Shown here one piece after another: positions 60,480 through 64,000 of a DNA stretch of 64,000 nucleotides. The position numbers and the translations under genes are program-made. The notes below the pieces were generated by a model that was not told the origin of the DNA, made no database searches, and saw nothing but the letters and a program-made list of their open reading frames with translations. Within the stretch, counting starts at the first letter, position 1, and each line of letters opens with the position of its first letter. Source of the stretch: Microbacteriaceae bacterium (GTDB lineage: Bacteria > Actinomycetota > Actinomycetes > Actinomycetales > Microbacteriaceae); NCBI GenBank assembly GCA_025464975.1, contig JAODMT010000021.1:1-64000 (forward strand), read 5' to 3'.

Positions 60480-61151
60480 ATGAACGAAGCGACATACGGA
60501 ACCGCAGCGCGCATCAGCTTGGCAGAAGAAGCCTATGACGCCGTCCGGAGGATGATCCTCGACGGGAGGCTCGCCCCCGGTAGTCGTGTCACCGTGCGTC
60601 CGATCGCCAGCGCTCTCGACCTATCGCCGACACCGATCAAAGCGGCCCTCGCCCGGCTTGAGCAAGAGGGCGTGTTGGAAGCGCGGTTGCATCGTGGATT
60701 TTTCGTGCCGACCCTGAGTCGTGAAGACATGCGTGACATCTATGACATGAGAGAGGGGCTCGACGGTGTGGCCGTCCGCCGCGCAGCCCAATCGGAGCAG
60801 CGACTAAGAATCGCCGCGGTATTGCGGCGCAGTTGCGAACGGCAGCAGGCATGCCTGCACAAGGGTGACATCGAGGGCTTTCGCGTCGAAGATCTTCAAT
60901 TTCACCAGATCCTGTGGGCGCTGTCGGGCAACGAGCGTGTCAGGCGAGCCGGAGAGAGCCTGCAGGATCAGATGAGGCTCGGCAACGCCGTTTCGGCTCG
61001 GCGGCCGGGCAGGGGAGGGCAGGCGGTCTTTGAGCACCTCGCAATTGTGGAGGCGATTTCGGTTGGCGACAGCGAGGGGGCAGAGAAGGCGGCCCGTCAC
61101 CACATTCGACTGACGGCCGATGACTTGGACGAGGAGCTGGGCGAGAGCTAG
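60480..61151 (+). CDS. GntR-family (FadR/FCD) regulator
   Basis: This 223-residue regulator has a winged helix (LAEEAYDAVRRMILDGRLAPG, then LDLSPTPIKAALARLEQEG) and an FCD domain with Asp/His metal ligands (DLQFHQILW, EHLAIVEAI, ARHHIRL). It is on the same strand as the amino-acid transporter operon, 99 nt downstream, and may control it or the convergent peptidase gene. Effector likely a carboxylate or amino acid. Confidence 0.88.
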   Translation: MNEATYGTAARISLAEEAYDAVRRMILDGRLAPGSRVTVRPIASALDLSPTPIKAALARLEQEGVLEARLHRGFFVPTLSREDMRDIYDMREGLDGVAVRRAAQSEQRLRIAAVLRRSCERQQACLHKGDIEGFRVEDLQFHQILWALSGNERVRRAGESLQDQMRLGNAVSARRPGRGGQAVFEHLAIVEAISVGDSEGAEKAARHHIRLTADDLDEELGES

Positions 61152-61909
61152 GCGGCCGCGGGCACGTCGAAGCGCGGCGTCAGCGAAAGCAGGTCAGACA
61201 CGTCCCCGGACACCTCGACCGGCACCTGGCCGCGCTGATGCAGGATCGCAGGGCCGGGCGCCGTCGGGGAAACGGCGGTGCCGCCGACCGCCGCTGAGGT
61301 GGACCCGCCGTGGCGCTGAACGCGCAACCAGGTGCCCTCCCGCAGCCCGAGAACAGCCACGTCGTTGTCCTCATGGAATTCGCGCAGGCGAAGCTCGCGC
61401 GACTCGCCCGCGTGCGTCGAGTTCGGTTCGGCATCCAGATAGTGGCAGTTCAGCTGGAACGGGATAAGGCCGAGCGTTTCCAGTGAGGGCGGCTGCACGA
61501 TGGGCATGTCGTTGGTGGTGCGCATGGTGGGACACGCGATCAGGCTTCCCGCGCTCGCGCCGCTGTAGCGCAGTTGCCGGGCGACTGCCGCCCGGATCGG
61601 CTCGAGCAGATCCAGCGCGTGGAGCGCCCCGGTGAGCCGAAAGGTGTTGCCGCCGCCGACATAGATGCCGCCCGCGTCCCGGATGGCGGCGGCCGGATCC
61701 TCGACGGAATGGAGTCCTACGACCCTGATGCCGTACCGATCGAAGGCACTCGCAACCTTCGCCGTGTACGCGTCGTGATCGGCGAGGGCCCACGGTGCGA
61801 ACACCACCTCGCGGACACCGCTGAAGAAGTCGCTGATGACGTCTTCGGCATGGATGAGGTAGGCGAGGTTGACGTTACTTGAATTCGACAGCAGTAGAGC
61901 GTTGGTCAC
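61148..61909 (-). CDS. peptidase E-like serine peptidase (family S51)
   Basis: This 253-residue peptidase has the GATase1-like fold of alpha-aspartyl dipeptidase. The nucleophile Ser is in YSGASAGSLIACP; the segments YVGGGNTFRL and PFQLNCHYLDAEP, with the catalytic His region, match the family. GTG 61909 begins the family sequence TNALLLSNSSN; longer starts lack homology. It cleaves Asp-Xaa dipeptides. Its end overlaps the convergent GntR end by 4 bases. Confidence 0.85.
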   Translation of the reverse strand: MTNALLLSNSSNVNLAYLIHAEDVISDFFSGVREVVFAPWALADHDAYTAKVASAFDRYGIRVVGLHSVEDPAAAIRDAGGIYVGGGNTFRLTGALHALDLLEPIRAAVARQLRYSGASAGSLIACPTMRTTNDMPIVQPPSLETLGLIPFQLNCHYLDAEPNSTHAGESRELRLREFHEDNDVAVLGLREGTWLRVQRHGGSTSAAVGGTAVSPTAPGPAILHQRGQVPVEVSGDVSDLLSLTPRFDVPAAA

Positions 61910-62168
61910 GGACACCGACCATACACCCGCCCGAGACTGACTTCGGACCGACGGGGAGGCGCAATTCGTGAGCCCAAATCGAGTCCATTGCCGGGCGATA
62001 CGGGCGTGTGAAGAGCTTGTTACAAACCTGTTAACCGGCCTCTTTTTTGAATTTGAAATGCAATAGTTGCTGCTGTCCCAACGTGAGAGAGCTACCAGCC
62101 ACGTGTAGGAATCCGGGCCGTCACCCGTCCTCCGACGGAACAATCGAGCTCGCTTCAAGAAGGTGTTC

Positions 62169-62996
62169 ATGACTGAGTCAACAATCGGCGCGGGTAATCC
62201 CGGTGCCAGCGACGGGAGCGTCATTACTCGACCGGCGAGGATCGCCGTGCAAAACGTCACCAAGTCCTACGGATCGCGACGCAATCCGACACTCGTGCTC
62301 GACACGGTGAACCTCGAGATCGCGCAGGGCGAATTCCTCTGCCTGCTCGGGCCATCCGGGTGCGGCAAGTCGACGCTGCTCAACATCATCGGCGGCTTCC
62401 TGACCCCCGACTCCGGGTCGGTGACAATCGACGGCCGGAAGGTGGAGCGCCCCGGACCGGATCGGTGCATGATCTTCCAGCAGCCGGCGCTCTTCGGCTG
62501 GCTCACGGCGCTGGACAACGTGATGTTCGGTCCTCGCGCTCAGCACAAGGTCGATGCGGACACGCGGGATCGCGCCATGAGCATGCTCGACACGGTCGGC
62601 CTCGCGGGAACTGCGAACAAGTACCCGCACCAGCTGTCCGGAGGAATGCGGCAGAGACTATCGATCGCCCGGGCGCTAATCAACGAACCGCAGGTGTTGC
62701 TGATGGACGAGCCGTTCGGAGCGCTCGATGCGATAACCCGCGGGCAGATGCAGGAGTTCCTGTTGAACCTCTGGGCCGAGCATCACATGACCGTGGTGTT
62801 CGTCACGCACGACGTTGAAGAGGCCACCCTCCTCGCGGATCGGGTTGCCGTCATGGCCGCGAACCCGGGCCGAATCGTTCACCTCGACTCGGTCGACGTC
62901 CCGCGGCCGCGCAGTTACGACCTCATCGACAGTCCCGAGTACTCGCGCGTGCGCATGCAGATTCGCCGGACGATCGAAAACGGCGGTCACTCGTGA
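62169..62996 (+). CDS. nitrate/sulfonate/taurine-type ABC transporter ATPase
   Basis: This 275-residue ATPase has Walker A GPSGCGKST, signature LSGGMRQRLSIARAL, Walker B LLMDEPFGALDAITRG and the switch-His VTHDVEEA. The C-terminal LADRVAVMAANPGRI matches SsuB/TauB/NrtD proteins. ATG 62169 is preferred to GTG 62163 because AGAAGG lies at the correct distance. The intergenic region before it (61910-62168, 259 nt) is A/T-rich near 62010-62060 and contains no recognised riboswitch. It overlaps the permease by 4 bases. Confidence 0.93.
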   Translation: MTESTIGAGNPGASDGSVITRPARIAVQNVTKSYGSRRNPTLVLDTVNLEIAQGEFLCLLGPSGCGKSTLLNIIGGFLTPDSGSVTIDGRKVERPGPDRCMIFQQPALFGWLTALDNVMFGPRAQHKVDADTRDRAMSMLDTVGLAGTANKYPHQLSGGMRQRLSIARALINEPQVLLMDEPFGALDAITRGQMQEFLLNLWAEHHMTVVFVTHDVEEATLLADRVAVMAANPGRIVHLDSVDVPRPRSYDLIDSPEYSRVRMQIRRTIENGGHS

Positions 62997-63796
62997 GCGC
63001 GCGAACTGCCCGGGATCGGTCGTGGCTGCGGCGTCCTCTGGTGAGTACGGCCAGCGTCGCCGGCGGTGTGGTGCTGTGGTGGATAGTTGCCTCAATAGTC
63101 CGCGATCCGGTGGTTCTGCCATCCCCCATCGATGTCTTCGGCGCCCTGGTGAAGTACATGTCGGGGCCCTACCCGTCGCAGGGCGTGACGCTGTGGCAGC
63201 ACGCGGCGGCAAGCCTCACGAGAATCGCCGTTGGATTCGGCCTCGGGTCGATTATCGGCATCGCCATCGGATCCCTGATGGCTGGTTCGAAGGCCATCCG
63301 GCACATCATCGACCCCTTCATCGAACTCTCCCGGCCACTGCCGCCGCTCGCGTTCATTCCGATCCTCATCGTGTGGTTCGGGATCGGGGAGGTGCCCAAG
63401 GTCCTCCTGATCCTGATCGGAGTAGTGCCGGTGATGATCATCGCCACAGTGACGGGACTCGACAATGTCGAGCCGGAACTCATCCATGCCTCCCGGTCGC
63501 TGGGAGGCTCCGAGCGCTACACCATGATGCACGTCCGGGTGCGGGCTGCGCTGCCGAGCATCGTCACCGGCATGCGGCTCGCGGTTGGCATGTCCTGGAC
63601 GAGCATCGTCGCCGCGGAGATGATCGCCGCGCAGAGCGGGCTCGGTTACGTCATCCTGCAGGCCGGCAACTATCTCGACACATCGTTGATCTTCGCGGCG
63701 ATTCTCGTCATCGGCGTCCTCGGACTCCTCATGGACGGCATCCTCCGCCTCGTTCTGCGCTTTCTCGACCCGGCAGGCGCCGCCCGGCGCGTCTAG
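62993..63796 (+). CDS. nitrate/sulfonate/taurine-type ABC transporter permease
   Basis: This 267-residue permease has six membrane segments. Family motifs: VLPSPIDVFGALV, ELSRPLPPLAFIPILIVWFGIGE, and the EAA-type PELIHASRSLGGSERYTMMHV. GTG 62993 overlaps the upstream TGA. It pairs with the ATPase and the binding protein that follows to import an oxyanion or sulfonate, or possibly a pyrimidine or other nitrogen/sulfur source. Confidence 0.92.
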   Translation: MSARTARDRSWLRRPLVSTASVAGGVVLWWIVASIVRDPVVLPSPIDVFGALVKYMSGPYPSQGVTLWQHAAASLTRIAVGFGLGSIIGIAIGSLMAGSKAIRHIIDPFIELSRPLPPLAFIPILIVWFGIGEVPKVLLILIGVVPVMIIATVTGLDNVEPELIHASRSLGGSERYTMMHVRVRAALPSIVTGMRLAVGMSWTSIVAAEMIAAQSGLGYVILQAGNYLDTSLIFAAILVIGVLGLLMDGILRLVLRFLDPAGAARRV

Positions 63797-63807
63797 CTAG
63801 CTGTGCG

Positions 63808-63826
63808 GCGGGGCCGACAGCCCCGC
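63808..63826 (+). terminator. intra-operon hairpin before binding-protein gene
   Basis: GCGGGGC-CGACA-GCCCCGC forms a perfect 7-bp stem with a 5-nt loop between the permease stop and the binding-protein start. The lack of a T run suggests a processing or stabilising hairpin, allowing different expression of the binding protein. Confidence 0.5.
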
Positions 63827-63866
63827 GGCAAAACCCAACAACAACGACTTAACACGGAGGCAAGAA

Positions 63867-64000
63867 ATGACTAGAACATTCCCGGCACCAGTTCGAAACC
63901 GAAGGCGCGGACCCAAGCGGATTGCAGTGGCGATTGCTGCCGTCGCAACGGCCGTCGCACTGGTTGGCTGCAGCGCCACGGCAGCAGGTAGCGCGAAACC
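63867..64000 (+). CDS. ABC transporter binding lipoprotein (N-terminal part)
   Basis: Only the first 44 codons are in the window. The start ATG 63867 has CGGAGG upstream. The N-terminus is basic (RNRRRGPKRI), then hydrophobic, with lipobox LVGC (Cys36) and a Ser/Ala-rich mature start. By position it should be the binding protein of the preceding ATPase/permease pair; the mature domain that would confirm this lies outside the window. Confidence 0.75.
   Translation, partial: MTRTFPAPVRNRRRGPKRIAVAIAAVATAVALVGCSATAAGSAK

Noticed and set aside
61910-62168. Possible TPP or guanidine riboswitch before the nitrate/sulfonate-type transporter
   Set aside because: Single short matches such as CGTGTAGGAA occur, but the required CTGAGA/CTGATCTGG or ykkC core elements are not found in order.

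Overview
This is a 64 kb stretch of a high-G+C actinobacterial chromosome, most likely from the family Microbacteriaceae. The support is the codon usage, frequent GTG/TTG starts, actinobacterial gene families (alditol oxidase, class If aspartate aminotransferase, a SepX/GlpR-type septal protein) and the short 'GGTCGAGTAG ... TATCGAGACC' palindromic repeats common in that family. Genus is not resolvable by eye. The window opens with a run of at least 22 C, which looks like a contig edge or assembly artefact. I saw no insertion sequence, prophage or CRISPR array.

Layout. 0.3-8.0 kb: a sugar/sugar-acid operon on + (lipoprotein binding protein, two permeases, a uronate-dehydrogenase-like SDR, a mannonate-dehydratase-type enolase, a ROK regulator, an aldose-1-epimerase-like protein). 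8.0-11.0 kb: a ThuA-like protein and a Gfo/Idh/MocA oxidoreductase on -, divergent from a LacI regulator with two matching operators between them. 11.0-19.5 kb: a repeat patch and three regulator/target pairs or singletons (TetR with an AttH/CrtC-like protein, AraC, LysR with a YeiH-type exporter), plus an amidase, a hydrolase and a VOC protein. 19.5-27.6 kb: a complete kdp locus (small ORF, kdpF, A, B, C, D, E) with an 11-bp-period direct-repeat array ahead of it. 27.7-36.1 kb: thyA, a beta-lactamase-fold protein, an aminotransferase, a coiled-coil membrane protein and a 1252-residue helicase/nuclease-like protein whose catalytic motifs look destroyed. 36.2-41.7 kb: mscL, a FmdB zinc ribbon, 5-FTHF cyclo-ligase, galU, a stomatin-like protein, a RimJ-type acetyltransferase, a SepX/GlpR-like protein and tRNA-Ala(CGC). 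41.8-52.8 kb: lysozyme-like, acylphosphatase, NUDIX, a second sugar ABC transporter facing alditol oxidase, DUF4349, two aldo-keto reductases, an FMN reductase and an MFS carrier. 53-57.4 kb: ribonucleotide reductase nrdA/nrdB with NrdR and DnaA boxes. 57.7-64 kb: a polar amino-acid ABC operon, a GntR regulator, peptidase E, and a nitrate/sulfonate/taurine-type ABC operon cut by the window end.

The points most worth following are: (1) nrdA lacks its C-terminal thioredoxin-reducible cysteine pair, and a 22-residue frame ending in CDSCQ starts 8 nt later in another frame; (2) the large SF1-helicase/Vsr-like protein has lost its Walker A lysine and Walker B acidic pair; (3) two families of short intergenic inverted repeats (52 nt, three copies; about 75 nt, two copies); and (4) the regulatory arrangements at kdp, nrdA and the LysR/YeiH pair. 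Coordinates come from hand reading; no alignment or database search was possible.
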